Source: Lumbricus rubellus | Taxonomy: Eukaryota; Annelida; Clitellata; Crassiclitellata; Lumbricidae | Direction of reading: 5' to 3' | Assembly: GCA_945859605.1 (NCBI GenBank) | Contig: OX243822.1 | Span: forward strand, 1,065,041-1,129,040 | Length of the DNA stretch: 64,000 nt | Shown here: in pieces, positions 36,803-48,353 of the stretch | Numbering within the stretch: position 1 is the first letter of the stretch | How the letters are laid out: the number at the start of each line of letters is the position of its first letter | Notes under the pieces: model-generated | Told to the model about the DNA's origin: nothing | The model's database searches: none | Seen by the model: only the letters and a program-made list of their open reading frames with translations | Made by a program: the position numbers and the translations under genes

Positions 36803-37196
36803 ACGTCTGGGAGGTCACAGCCCCGCCGGTGCCACCCCAATCCTCACCCACCCCCAGCAATTCCACGGCCCACCGCCGCCACCTCAGGGGGTTCGTTTCG
36901 GGACGGTCATCCCTAACTCCCCCTACCCAACATCGTTGGCACCCACCCTCCCCATCTGCGCGACCCAGTCAGCGGGCGCAAACCCCAACCCGACGAGACG
37001 CTTCCACCGCGAGCACATCTACGAAAGCCCAACATTCGACGGTACCATTCTTGCAAGGGGTCAGACGTACCCGTACTACTGCCACGGTTCCCCGCACTGC
37101 ACCCATCACCCCTCGCCGCGGAAGAGTCCACCGGGCGATCCCATTGAGCCGTCGAGGTATTCGCTGTCTGAGGACACGGAGGACGCAATGAAATTG
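36803..37196 (+). pseudogene. Degenerate copy of the gene 1 cytoplasmic-tail exon
   Basis: About 90% or more similar by eye to 14171-14580. It lacks the exon start and its acceptor, has a 1-nt deletion in the CACAGCCCC run, an internal deletion of about 33 nt removing the segment with DEFAVAD, and a deletion of about 147 nt that removes the acidic end and the normal stop. After the frameshift it still reads QFHGPPPPPQG and HIYESPTFDG, and ends in MKLR. No upstream CUB, CCP or membrane exon accompanies it. Confidence 0.85.
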
Positions 37197-37199
37197 CGC

Positions 37200-39800
37200 T
37201 AGATAAGTCATAGAATTTCCAACTCCATCTATTGATAGAGGACATTACTGAAGGTCATACGGAGGTAAAACGAAAGGGAAACTGAGAGGGGGCAACCATA
37301 CACACTCATCGTACGATATAAAAGGCGCACAAAATTTATCTTTTAGTGCTAAATAAGCAACGGACGCATTTTGTGGTTTTACGGGTTCAAAACTCAACAT
37401 ACCCCTACAAAACTATTTCCGATTTGTTAAATAAAATTCTGTGTATTTGAATTGGCATGTTGTTGGCTTTATCCCTCCTCCAACCTATCAATGTGAGCTA
37501 AGATTAGTGGCAGATTAAACACCTTAATTTAATATTAAATGCAGCAATAAAACCCTTAAAAAGTCCATCTTATACAATAATACCTAATAGCTGTACCTAT
37601 TTCAAGTGTAACAGTACTGTAACTTTACTCATTGCAAGAATTAAAAATGCGTTTGTGGCTTCACGTTTGGAATACTGCAGCGCCAGATTATGCTTCCGAT
37701 CTGCTAAATAATTATGTGTATTATGCACTAGTTTGGCGTTGCTTCCTTGGCTTTCTCCGGCCTATTTGTGTGAGCCCTGATTTGCGGCAAACTAAACACC
37801 TTAATTTGACATTAACACCGGTTATAAAAATATGAGATGTCCATCTCTTTATAACTTAGTTCAGGAAAAGCCTTACGCATTTCAATTGTGGTAGCTTTAC
37901 TCATTGTAAAAGTTAAATTGATCTTTCATTTTTGCATAAACTCCGCCACTGGTTGCACTCTGCCAGTGCCAGTCCCAGGCCTGAATAAAAGAGGAGGGCG
38001 TCGCTAGTGGTCTTTGTTACCACGCAGTGACGTTAAACTGCCACCACCACCACCACCACCACCACCACCACCACCACCACCACCACCACCACCACCACCA
38101 CCACCACCACCACCACCACCACCACCACCACCACCACCACCACCACCACCACCACCACTACCACCACCACCACCACCACCACTACCACCATCACCACCAC
38201 ATGTAGTTCATTTATGGATAATCAAGACACTACATAAAATGAATGAATCAAGTAATTACTCGATGACAATCAAGATTAGAGCTGTGCCCTAAAATCAAAT
38301 CAAATCATTTATTCGGTAACTAATCGAGAACAGTAGCACTGAATTGATTAGAATGTACATGTACGGTCATAGAGGAGATCGACAACGATGATTGTTAACC
38401 GAAACAAAATGCGCTAGATGAATACAAGACTTTCATACTCCATTATAATAGAGATGAGTATTTTTAATCTAACAGGGAGACGTAGCGAAGGATACACTGA
38501 GATGTGCAACCACCCATCCAAGGACTATCTACAAGTACAAAGGACGCAGAATAATTATTATCCGTCTGTGGCAAATAGGCCACATACCGGTACGTTTTTT
38601 TGTTGTTTAACGGATTCAACACCCCTCCACCCAATAAAAAAATAATTTATAAATTTATAAAAATTAATTCTGTATATGTTGCGCATCGAGATTTGCTGCA
38701 CTGGTATGGCGATGTAACTTTGGTTATGAAGATGATTTTGCAGTTTTACGTCGCCCTCCTGCTTCTTCGAGGCTTGGGACTGGCACTGGCAGGCACTAAG
38801 CAGCTGTTACGCAAAGCCTGGTCTTCCATTAGCGAAGATAACGCTGCCTTTGTGCGCTGGGTCGCCGACCTTACTCTCCGTAAAAGTCGGTTTAATAAGC
38901 TCTCTATAGCCACGACAAGGCGTAGGGCTTACGTATGGAACATTAATAACCTCGAGTGAAACCGTTGACTGGCGCTCTGCATGAGTTTCTTGTCTCTATC
39001 ATGCTCCAGCGTATCTTTGTGAGCACTGATTTGCGGCTGATTAAACACCTTAATTTGATTATATTTGTAATTATAAAAGATTGAAATTACCGGAATTTAG
39101 AACTAACAACTGAGATACGATCTCATTACAGTACGATAACTTTGCTTGTTGCAAAACTCAAATTGATTCTTTATTTTCACCCAGTGACATAGATGACATT
39201 TAGAATACACGAGGTGCTGTTTATGAAATATTTTATTGACATCATAAGACAGTACATGGGGTATGGGCGCTAAATGTTCATGGAATGTATAAATTAATTA
39301 AACAATGAATAAATAAAGGTATGAATGTATAAAATTAATGAATAAATGAATGAATGAATAAATAGATATATTTATTTATTTATTATTTGTTAATTGATGA
39401 CACAAAAGAAAAGAGCTGTGTCGTCAAATCAGATGAAATCATTTGTTCGGCGCCTAATCGAGAACAGTTTCAGTAGCACTCAATGAAATTGAAATAAATT
39501 GCAGGTCACACAGGAAGCCATAGAAGGATCTGTTGGCACCGCTAGGTAGAGGCTCCTAAGGGTCGAACGTATATTTTCAGTCTTATGATCCAACATACTT
39601 AGGAAGTCCACATGTATAGTAAACACAGTAAAGAAGTGCAGTACTGGACGGAAACAGATAAACTATTTGAGAGTGGCTTATTTATATATAATTTCAATCC
39701 TTTATTTTAAAGGTGTATAATTCGATTACTTTGATCATAGTGATAATAACCTTATTATTATTACTATTTATTATTATTACTATTTCTTATTGTTTTTAGT
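37200..39800. repeat. Three-copy interspersed repeat, copy B
   Basis: Parallel to copies A and C with the same internal landmarks. A (CCA)n tract and a family-B copy (37943-38040) are inserted, and family-B relics lie at 38744-38800. Continues at 41345 after a LINE insertion. Confidence 0.75.
38039..38200. repeat. (CCA)n microsatellite = SINE tail expansion
   Basis: Starts exactly where the family-B copy ends (GACGTTAAACTG), so it is the trinucleotide tail of that retroposed copy grown to about 160 bp. Confidence 0.95.
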
Positions 39801-39836
39801 GTTGTTATTGTTCTTGTTGTTGTTTCTGTTTTCGTT

Positions 39837-41345
39837 AAGCGCCTGTGAATAAGCTTGTTCCCACGACGAAATCGGTGATATGACTTTAGACCTGGAATGA
39901 CAGACCTTGACTCTCCGCTCCATTCCTGCAACTCCTTCTCAGGCATTCTTGACTTACTTTGACTTATGGCTTTGACGATGCTTTCGCACGTGACAGCCGC
40001 CCAGCTATGGAAAATCTCCACATCTTTCTTTCTTGAGCTTTGTGTGTAGCCTCTTGTATGGACCAACCCATCTCCCTACAGTCCTCACGTATCATGTCGA
40101 CCCATCTCTTCTTTGGTCTTCCTTTTTTTCTTTTTCCATGCACATATCCATTGACAGCTACCTTCGGGTATCTCTCATCCCTCATTCTGGATACGTGGCC
40201 AAAGTAGCGTAGCCGTTTACTTTGAATTTTGTGTATTATATCATGTTGAATATTCAGTCTGTTGTATATCTCTGTATTCCTAATCCTATCCCTTCTCGTG
40301 ACACCTTCTATCTTTCGTAAGCATGCCATTTCAAACACCCTCAACCGCTGCTTCTGTGCTTCCCTCAGCGTCCAAGTCTCCGAATTGTACAACAATGCAC
40401 TCAACACCAACGTCTCATACATCTGAACTTTAGTGGTCTTTCCTATTTCCTTCGAGCTCCAAACCTTACCCAGCACTTGCAGTATTCCTCTGGCCAGCCC
40501 GATTCTTCTATCCACGTCTTTTTCAGATTCTCCATTTGTGCTAATGGTTCCCCCCAGATACACGAAGTTCTCTGTCTGTTCTAGTTGGTGTCCATCCGCT
40601 TCTAAGGGAAATTTGATGTTGCTTCTTCCGAGGAATTGGCTCTCCGTTTTCAGTACATTTATGCTCATCCCCATTTCTCGACTCACTTGGACCACTTTAT
40701 CTAGCGACTGTTGTAGTCCATTTGCTTGTTTCGCCAACAGGGCGATATCATCCGCAAATCTCAGGTCACTTATCGTCTGTCCTCCGATCACCGCTCCTTC
40801 CTCCGTTCCATCCAATGCCATAGCCATGATTAGTTCCAGGAATATGTTAAATAACAGTGGTGACAAAACGCATCCCTGTAGTACTCCAACAATAGTTTTA
40901 AACCATTCTGAGAGCTCTCCGTCCACCCTTACCGCACTGAAAGTGTCCTCGTAGGCATTTTCCAGTATTCTTATTATTTTTTCTGGATATCCGTAATGTC
41001 TCATGACTCTCCATAGTCCTTTTCGCCATACACTGTCAAAAGCCTTTCGGAAATCTATGTAGCAAACATAAAGTTCCTGTCCAAATTCTTCATATTTCTC
41101 TGCCAGCTGTCTTAGAGTGAAAATCTGATCTATTGTGCTCCTGTTTACCCTGAATCCTGCCTGAGCTTCCGATAATATCTCTTCTGTCCTCATTTTAATT
41201 CTCTGTAGTATTATTGTTGAGAAAACTTTACTACTGTGGCAGAGCAAACTTATGCCTCTGTAATTTGAGCATTCTAATGCATTCATACCCTCGCAATTCA
41301 ATACAGTCTTTTTTAGTTGGAGATTGGAAAGATTCGTGTATATCC
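39837..41345 (-). mobile_element. Non-LTR retrotransposon (RTE/jockey-like), intact RT frame, 5'-truncated
   Basis: Minus-strand frame 41301-39964 (445 residues from the first Met, open somewhat further upstream). Landmarks: NYRGISLLCHSSKVFS (13-28), AGFRVNRSTIDQIF (48-61), motif A YIDFRKAFDSVW (81-92), motif B GVLQGCVLSPLLFNIF (139-154), motif C LRFADDIALLA (180-190), then FVYLGGTISTNGE, YNSETWTL, RYFGHVSRM and KGRPKKRWVDMI near the C-terminus. The endonuclease and N-terminal fingers are missing. A different family from the 29.6-kb element. Inserted in block 2 only. Confidence 0.93.
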
Positions 41346-41500
41346 ATCAGGGTGAGCGTTGCTGGGAGATGGGGCTTCAACCCCCAGCCTATCGTTCTCC
41401 ATAGTAAAATCTGTTTTTCACACTCTAATTCCAAGTGGATTATAGTCCAACCCCGACACTTAGTTTTTCCACAATTCTCACACTTCGCCACTTTTAAGAG
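41346..41500. mobile_element. MITE-like fold-back copy
   Basis: GATGGGGCTTCAACCCCCAG core with TTTTTCACACTCTAATTCC and ACAATTCTCACACTTCGCC; block 2 partner of 17085-17245. Confidence 0.6.
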
Positions 41501-42168
41501 GCGCTATACACAATAATTTAATTAATGAATTAACGAATCAACACGTAAATGTGACCAGTCAGCAACCTTCACCAAAACACAATTCCTAATTCTTTATTTC
41601 CATGGCCAGTTTTGTCACAATTCAAATCGTCTTCCAATCGGTCCATTTTGTCCAAATATTCCCTAGAAATCATCCAAACAAAGAGCAAAACGCAACGCTT
41701 CCGATAAGTTTTAAGACATCTACAACAGCTGCTCCTGTTTCTAAGGTAAAATTCTTCAGCCAGTAACTGCTGAATAACCTTAAAACCTCGCCAGGTAGAA
41801 TGTTCGTAGCTATGTAGACCTAAAATCGTCAGCATTTCGGTTTAGTTTCTCAGCTCGGAAGGTGGCGAATTATACGGTGGTGTGACGCAGACGATGACAT
41901 TTCAGGGCTTGTGAAATCTGTAAATAAAATACAAAGCGTCGTAACTATTGTTGTCGTCATCATCATCATCGTCATCGTCACAAGAAGAGCTGCGTAACTA
42001 AATACAACTGTAACGTAAAAAAATAGCCTAATGTACGAATAAAACTACTTTAGCTCTGAGTCTCTGATTAGATTAAATAAATTGAAAATTAAGATGTGTA
42101 GGCTTATGTAAGCCTACATATTTAGAAATAGCCTACACTATTAATTAAGTCTTTAGCTATGTGAAAGA
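41501..42168. other. No gene; block-shared sequence
   Basis: Matches 17.25-17.9 kb of block 1. No exon recognised. Confidence 0.5.
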
Positions 42169-42298
42169 GTTTCACGCCGAAGCGCTAAGCAATTGCGAGT
42201 GACGAACTTGCTCAAGGCTCTTGAGACTTGAGGTGGATTTAAACCTTCAACCCTCCGGCTGCAAGGCAAAGAACATACCCACTACATCACCACGCCCT
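42169..42298 (-). mobile_element. SINE family A, 3'-truncated
   Basis: Reverse copy (GGTTTAAATCC in place of the B box; CAATTGCTTAGCGC body). Replaces the position where block 1 has the LINE insertion. Confidence 0.82.
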
Positions 42299-42780
42299 AC
42301 AAAAAACGTGTAGCTGAAGTTCTCATCAAACAGCCATTTACACCAGGTGGCGCTAGCAGAGCAGAAGTAATAGATACGATGTCTTTCGTTGAAGCCGATA
42401 TTTTTGTGACATCCTCCGTGTAACTACTTACTATGGTTATGAATTTCTGTTTACATCAGGTTGCGACCCGGTAGCAATAGTTATCGTTTTAGTAGTTTAT
42501 GAATATATTGCAATAATAGAAAGCGTTTCAAAGGTGTCTAAATAGCGCGGACATTGTGAATCACACACACCTTGGATTTTGAATCCTACGTGCTTGATTG
42601 GGAAAATCAGGCATAATTAGGGCACATAGCAAACGCTATCATTTTTATATAGCGCCCTCGTTGTGGATTTTTTTATTGTAAAGTTAATATTTCTACATCA
42701 ATCGTCAAGAAATATAACATATGGAAAGATAAATGCAGAGTTTAACGACAAATTCGTTTGAAAAGATAGGTCTAAATCAG

Positions 42781-42905
42781 GGTGAGAATTACCGGGGGTT
42801 GGGGGTTTAAACCCCCAGTCTTTCTTAGAGCACCATGTTAAAGCATGCTTTTCACACCCCAATTCCATAGTCCAACCACAGGTTATTTTTCTACAATTCT
42901 CACAC
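42781..42905. mobile_element. MITE-like element with GAGAATT termini
   Basis: GGTGAGAATTACCGGG left, TACAATTCTCACACTGG right, core GGGGGTTTAAACCCCC. Partner of 19351-19472; another copy at 50400-50522 with an expanded poly-C. Confidence 0.65.
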
Positions 42906-44329
42906 TGGTCGAAAAAAAGGGAACAAGTTTATTCACGAGTGTTGCGTCTACCCAGATGGATCTGTATACTATACGCTGTGGTCAAATGGCTATCCAAGTC
43001 ATAGTGCATGAGTAATGATGAGCGAGATGTGGAAGATTTTCAGCTTTTTTTGAATAAGAAAACGTCCGTGTTCCATAGACACCTTTGAAGCTTTGCTAAT
43101 CAATGCAATATATTACCTATTTTATACACCATTAATCAAATACACTGAAGATTTAGAGGTCACGCTCTCGGATTCATAGACACCCTTGAAACCTTGCTCA
43201 TCAATGCAATATATTGGCTATTAATTGAAAACACTGGGAATCAAAGAATACGCTATCGGTTTCATCCACTAAACTTAGTCTGGACTAAAGCATGATTGCA
43301 ATTAGCGATAAATTTTCGAAAATGTAGAAGTAGGAATATTATGTCTCACGTCATAGATGGCATTATGCTGCCAATTTGTAAGCTCAGTCGTTTATAATTT
43401 TAATTATTAGCATAACTAATTTTAAAAGCCTTGCGTATAATTTATTAATAGCGCAGGAATGCCGACAGAATAATTTATAATCGGCAGCAGTGACAATTTA
43501 AATATACACCTTATAGACATTTGAAATGGTGTTTAATTTCTTCGTTTTCACTGCATTATTATAGTATATTTTTAAACTTTCGTGAAAGTCTATTTTAATA
43601 TTTAAATGCAATTATGTCAATGATATTTCGAGTGTCTTACTTCTATATCAACTCATTATGTTTGCTGGTAATGCCAGTGTATTTATGTTCAATAACTTTT
43701 GTACAGAACAGGTCAATAAGTTAAATAATGAATTGGAGAGAATAGATACATGCAAAACAGTTCAAAGCGAAATAGGCTCTAACCAAATCTTGAAGAAACT
43801 TAGTATACAAATTGTGTTTTTTGCTCGATGCAGAAAAAGTTTTTATTCGTGATTATAAATTGTCTACTAATATTAACAACCAGAGATGCAACTTTTAATG
43901 TTGACAAAATAAACAGCATAGAGCTTAAGTGCCATCAAATTTAGGGGTGCATACGGGATGAACTAACTGTCTGATTTCACACTTGACATTAACGATCAAA
44001 TGATTCAACTGAAACCCTAATGCTGAACATTTTTTAAGATGAATGTAAAACTTAAAAGAGGTGTGTAAAAAACTAGGCTGGCTAAAGCATTGGTTCGAAA
44101 CGTCCTGCGGTGTCAAAAACTGGTTTGTACATTTTTATTATACGTTTATAATTATGTCCCTATCTGTCAAATAATTTGTCATAAGGTTAAGAGTTAATAT
44201 TATTAACGGCGTTTTGTATTTATAAGATACAATAAACTAGTACAAAAGGTGTTAAAAGTTAAGTATTCATTCACTAAAAATTTTCATTCATTCATTCATA
44301 CTGTAACCTCAAATAATAACACCTGACGT
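42906..44329. other. No gene; block-shared AT-rich DNA
   Basis: Matches 19.47-20.1 and 21.08-21.6 kb. It contains the empty mariner site (about 43640) and three reverse AAAGGTGT motif copies (about 43080, 43190, 43500). No exon. Confidence 0.5.
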
Positions 44330-44337
44330 TTTAGTAA

Positions 44338-46606
44338 GGTGTCCGGACAATTCGGCGCCGGACAATTCGGACCGGACAATTCGGACCGGACGCATATAGG
44401 CATTCCGTACCCGATTTCGTAGCATTGCAAGCCATACCGCTTTTTCATTGGCCGGTTCCAGAGTATGAATATTCATAACAAATGACGTGTTTAGTGCCTG
44501 TTCAAAGTGTTCATGTCAATCTCGGTTCTAGTGAAAACCATCCTAAATTTAAACCTATGTGTAGTCTATGCGCAATTGCCTAAATACGTATTATTAAGAT
44601 GTGTGACAGTTATCTTCATTCAAATTGTTCAAATTTGATTATTTTGAATCATGAATCAGAACCCTTTGCATCCACGTTCAAAGACCTTCTAATTCCACGT
44701 TCTGACTTCCTGACAGGAATAGATTTGTAGAAACACTTCTGTAGGCTACAGTTAAAAACTAGCAAAAAGGTCATTGTCTTCCGATTGGAAGTAATTTACC
44801 ATGGAGGATGGGAAAGGAAAGAAGGGGATGTGGCGTTATGCAGTTCTCAAAATTCCTTAAAACAGCCATGTAAGAGTGAACGTTAGCCTACTGCTGAATT
44901 ATGAATAGCGTAAGCAGGCCTACCAATAAAAGCATTAATATGAATGCCAGTAGTCTTATGGCTTTACATAATAGAAAGGCATTCGCTAAAAACATCAGCG
45001 TTACTCTGTTATCATTGCTTATCGATAAATAATATTATCTTTATTAAACAATACGGTTGACAGGCCGCAACCTATAGTCTAATGACAGCTTGTCACGATT
45101 CAGACATAGCGAAGTCCTAACATTTACAGCTTGACCTACCTGCCGATTGATTACTTTTTAAATACAATTATTAACTAAAATCTGGTTTTTAAATTTTTGG
45201 GTGCTCAGTAAAATAATAATTTTACGTCTATTCAACAATCCGGTTGAAAGACGGCAATCGGTTACAGTTGAAACAGTTTGCAGAAACTCAGATTACAGAA
45301 TAGGCTACATAAATCTTAACTATAGCCTACTAGCTGAACAGACAGCCTGCAATAGGCTACATGGAGCTAAAACAGTTTGATTACAAAGCATATCCGCCCA
45401 ATAATAAATCACGCAAAACAGCTTTATCCCATTATATGCAAAACTGCTTGGTGTAGGCTATCAATTTATTAAAGCACTTTATAAATCTTAGCAGGAACTG
45501 CCATATAGCCTACTAGGCCTAATGGACGCAAAGGCTGCGAGTTATTAAACATAATAGCCTAAGATTATTGATATTGCCAAAACAAGCCGCAGTCTGTAAA
45601 CAAAACGTGCTTAATGATGTCACTGGTTATGAATATTCATAAAATGGGATCGGACAGTGAAAAGGCGCCTAAGGCTGACAATGCTACGAAATCGGGTTCG
45701 GAATGCCTATATGCGGACCGGACAATTCGGACCCGGACAACTCGGAGTGCATGTAAAAATATTGCTCTTACGGCTATGAAACTTTTGTTTATCAATGGTA
45801 CGAGATGTAATTATATGGCACCAAGCAAATATTGTCTGATCTTCTAAACTTTATCCAATAACCGAAATAAGACAATGAAATTAGTGGCTAAATGCAGTAA
45901 ATTATCAACTTATAGGCATCTCATTTAGATCAATGTAAGTTTCAAACCTATAGGCCCATGGGTCTTTTATGGGTAATCCTGCAGTTTAGGTGCTTTTATT
46001 ATTTTGCACTGTTATACGGGATATTTATCAGCAATAGTTTGAAGGAAGACATTGGCCACCCTCCCCCAACCCTCACCCCTCCACCCCTTCCCACCCATCC
46101 AATCCCTTCACCCCTCAACCTTTCCCACACCCCTCCCAATTCCTCCCCAAACCTCCACCCTCACCTCTCTACACATCCCACCCCTCCATCCTCCCCATTC
46201 TTCCCCACCCACCTCTCAACCCCCACCCACCCACCCACCCCCGCTCTTCCACACCCCACCTATCCACCCCTATAAAAGTGGGGGACCGATGGGAGAGGGT
46301 GGCCAATGTCTTCCTTCAAACTATTGCTGATAAATATCCCGTATAACAGTGCAAAATAATAAAAGCACCTAAACTGCAGGATTACCTTTTTATGCCCGAT
46401 ATATAGTGAGGTGTCAGATTAATATTATTTTGTTTCGACAGTATACATTTTGGGTGATGGAGAAGTCCCATCACGAATTTGGGCTGCAAAGAATTGTTCG
46501 GTCCGAGTTGTCTGGTCCGAATTGTCCGGTCCGAATTGTCCGGTCCGAATTGTCCGGCGCCGAATTGTCCGGTCCGAATTGTCCGGCGCCGAATTGTCCG
46601 GGAACC
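44338..46606. mobile_element. Non-autonomous DNA transposon with 8-bp target duplication
   Basis: Starts GGTGTCCGGACAATTCGGCG and ends with the complement of GGTTCCCGGACAATTCGGCG, flanked by a perfect direct repeat TTTAGTAA (44330-44337 and 46607-46614). The ends consist of tandem units of about 14 bp (GGACAATTCGGACC type): about three on the left, about seven on the right. A second copy of the subterminal region lies internally, inverted (45684-45750, with GCATATAGGCATTCCG-type sequence), as does a pair of ATGAATATTCATAA boxes (44464 and 45628). No transposase ORF. The 8-bp duplication fits hAT- or P-like transposition, but the termini are not a family I recognise. Confidence 0.85.
45972..46386. 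repeat. Long inverted repeat with C-rich loop
   Basis: Arms of about 92-94 bp (45972-46065 and 46295-46386) appear perfectly complementary; for example GGTAATCCTGCAG on the left faces CTGCAGGATTACC on the right. The loop of about 230 nt is a (CCACCC/CTCCC)-rich pyrimidine tract. The Pro-rich frames across it are artefacts. Confidence 0.93.
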
Positions 46607-46753
46607 TTTAGTAAAGTATAGTATTTCAGTACCGGTACGTTTTGTGATAAGAAGAATCATTAGCGCTGACCTCCTCACTAATTCAGGCTTGGGACTGGCA
46701 CTGCTGGAGTGGAGAAATTAATATATATATTTAATATTTTTTATATAATATAT

Positions 46754-46785
<32 letters not shown>

Positions 46786-46876
46786 ATTATATATGAGTCA
46801 TCTGCAGTTCTTTGTGTAACCAATAATATTCACATACATGTACATGCGCAATCTGCAAGTAAGTCGAACAGTGTAC

Positions 46877-46953
46877 CTTGTAAACTGTCGACTTTCCGAA
46901 TGTACATTCATCTCGAGACTTTTGAATTCGTTCAGTTCTTGTCGAATGGCCGC
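46877..46953 (-). CDS. PHACTR: PHACTR C-terminal exon
   Basis: A 77-nt exon: acceptor TCTTCTTTTAG, donor GTACAC, phase 0 in and phase 2 out. Encodes AAIRQELNEFKSLEMNVHSE then SRQFTR, the conserved PHACTR C-terminal segment that follows ADKPWTRL. The final codons (Phe-His-Arg-Pro in known members, part of the PP1 catalytic-subunit interface) would come from one more tiny exon, which I could not locate. If the donor is not used, the frame continues for about 20 unrelated residues to a stop. No copy exists in block 1. Confidence 0.88.
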
Positions 46954-47119
46954 CTAAAAGAAGAAGCAGAAAGGAGATAAAATAATTAATCAGACAGATT
47001 GCAAATAATGACAATCAAAAAGAGACGGTTTCATTGTCCTATCGAATGCAGGCAATGTCAATATGTATTAATAGAGTGAAATAAAATCTCAGATGCATTT
47101 GCGATTGCAATTACGTGTA

Positions 47120-47640
47120 TGACCTTGAACTTTGCCCTGATAAAAACCACGACCCTGACCTAAACACAGGTCGACTTCTGGCAAGTGACCTTGAATCGCT
47201 CTCTCCGATGACCTTGGCACAGGATGACCTCAGCGCCTCTAACCTTGACCCCATATGATCCCCGGCCCCTGACCCTGACCCCTGACGCCACCTGCAATGC
47301 CGATGACCCAGAATAACCTTTCGTCACTGATCTAGCCCTCGCATTACTCTGCAACCATGACCTTGACCCTGAATGACCTAAACACTGACCACCTTGACCA
47401 CGAATACTGCTCAGATGATTAGCACATCCGTGAAACTCCGATGCAGTGACCGCTCTGCATTCAGGAGCGCCTCTGAGTAGAGAGACCCTGAAGGGGCGCT
47501 ATAACAAGTGCACATACAAACCTCCGACTTGATCTTCAATTACTCTGACATCTCTGACCTTGACCTTTCAATGACTATACCACCCCTGACCTTGACCCCG
47601 GATGACCCCATCGCCTCTGACCCTGACCTCTGATGACCCC
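47120..47640. repeat. TGACCTTGACC-type degenerate repeat in intron
   Basis: At least five exact TGACCTTGA occurrences (about 47120, 47186, 47358, 47555, 47587) plus many near matches, between the RPEL3 and C-terminal exons. A shorter version occurs in block 1 (22005-22085). Confidence 0.75.
47425..47513 (+). mobile_element. SINE family A, 3' part
   Basis: GTGAAACTCCGATGCAGTG, GGAGCGCCTCTGAGTAG, AGGGGCGCTATAACAAGTGC. Block 2 partner of 21794-21997, 5' part eroded. Confidence 0.85.
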
Positions 47641-47664
47641 CATTCGCCCGTCGTTGCCACTGAC

Positions 47665-47802
47665 CTTGTCTTTGGCGGAGAGTCTCGTCCAAGGTTTGTC
47701 CGCTCGTCGGTCGTAGACTTCGGCGTCCGTCACTTCAACGTAATCTGAGAATCGAATGATCTTCCGCTCTCGCAACTCCTCCACCGTCGGACGAAAACTC
47801 AA
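47665..47802 (-). CDS. PHACTR: PHACTR exon, RPEL3 and RFSDYVEV region (block 2)
   Basis: A 138-nt phase 0-0 exon with the same 46 residues as the block 1 copy ([45 protein letters not shown]). Acceptor TTGTTCGTCAG, donor GTCAGT. It splices in frame to the C-terminal exon at 46953-46877 (DK|AAIRQ), reproducing the family order. Confidence 0.94.
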
Positions 47803-47863
47803 CTGACGAACAAACACACATACATAGATGCACACAGATGCACATACTACACAACCAGATGCA

Positions 47864-48105
47864 GAGAGAGAGAGACAGAGATAGTGACAGAGACAGAAAC
47901 ATAGATAGTGACAGAGGGAGACAGGGAGAGAGGGAGAGAGAGAGTAACGGACAGACAGATAGACAGACAGACAGACATGCAGACAGAGAGGGAAATAGAG
48001 AGACAGACAGACAGACATACAGACAGATAGATATACAGACAGACAGACAGACAGATAGAGACAGAGAGACATGCAGACAGAGATGGACATTGACAGACAG
48101 ACAGA
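47864..48105. repeat. (ACAG/AGAG)n microsatellite
   Basis: Upstream of the RPEL3 exon acceptor; homologous to 22256-22420. Confidence 0.92.
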
Positions 48106-48353
48106 AAGAAGATGGATTTAAGCAGTTAAGGGTAGACAATGAATGAGTTTTGCCAAAATGCCAGAGAAACGAACAATCGAATTTGTTTTTGAGATAAACG
48201 ACACCCTTTTTTCGAGCTGAAACAAAATTACATATTCTTTGACTGCTATTTATCGTCAAGTTTTTCACCACAAACGCCTTAGCCACAATCGAAAATATGT
48301 AATTTTGTTTAGAATAAATTAAAGAAGTCTAATCTCACCAAAGCGACCTTTAA

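Noticed and set aside
45958..46330. Proline-rich open frames
   Set aside because: They cover the pyrimidine loop and arms of the inverted repeat; no initiation or splice context.
44000..46876. Final PHACTR micro-exon encoding Phe-His-Arg-Pro
   Set aside because: No convincing acceptor plus four-codon match was found. An exon this small cannot be called reliably without transcripts.
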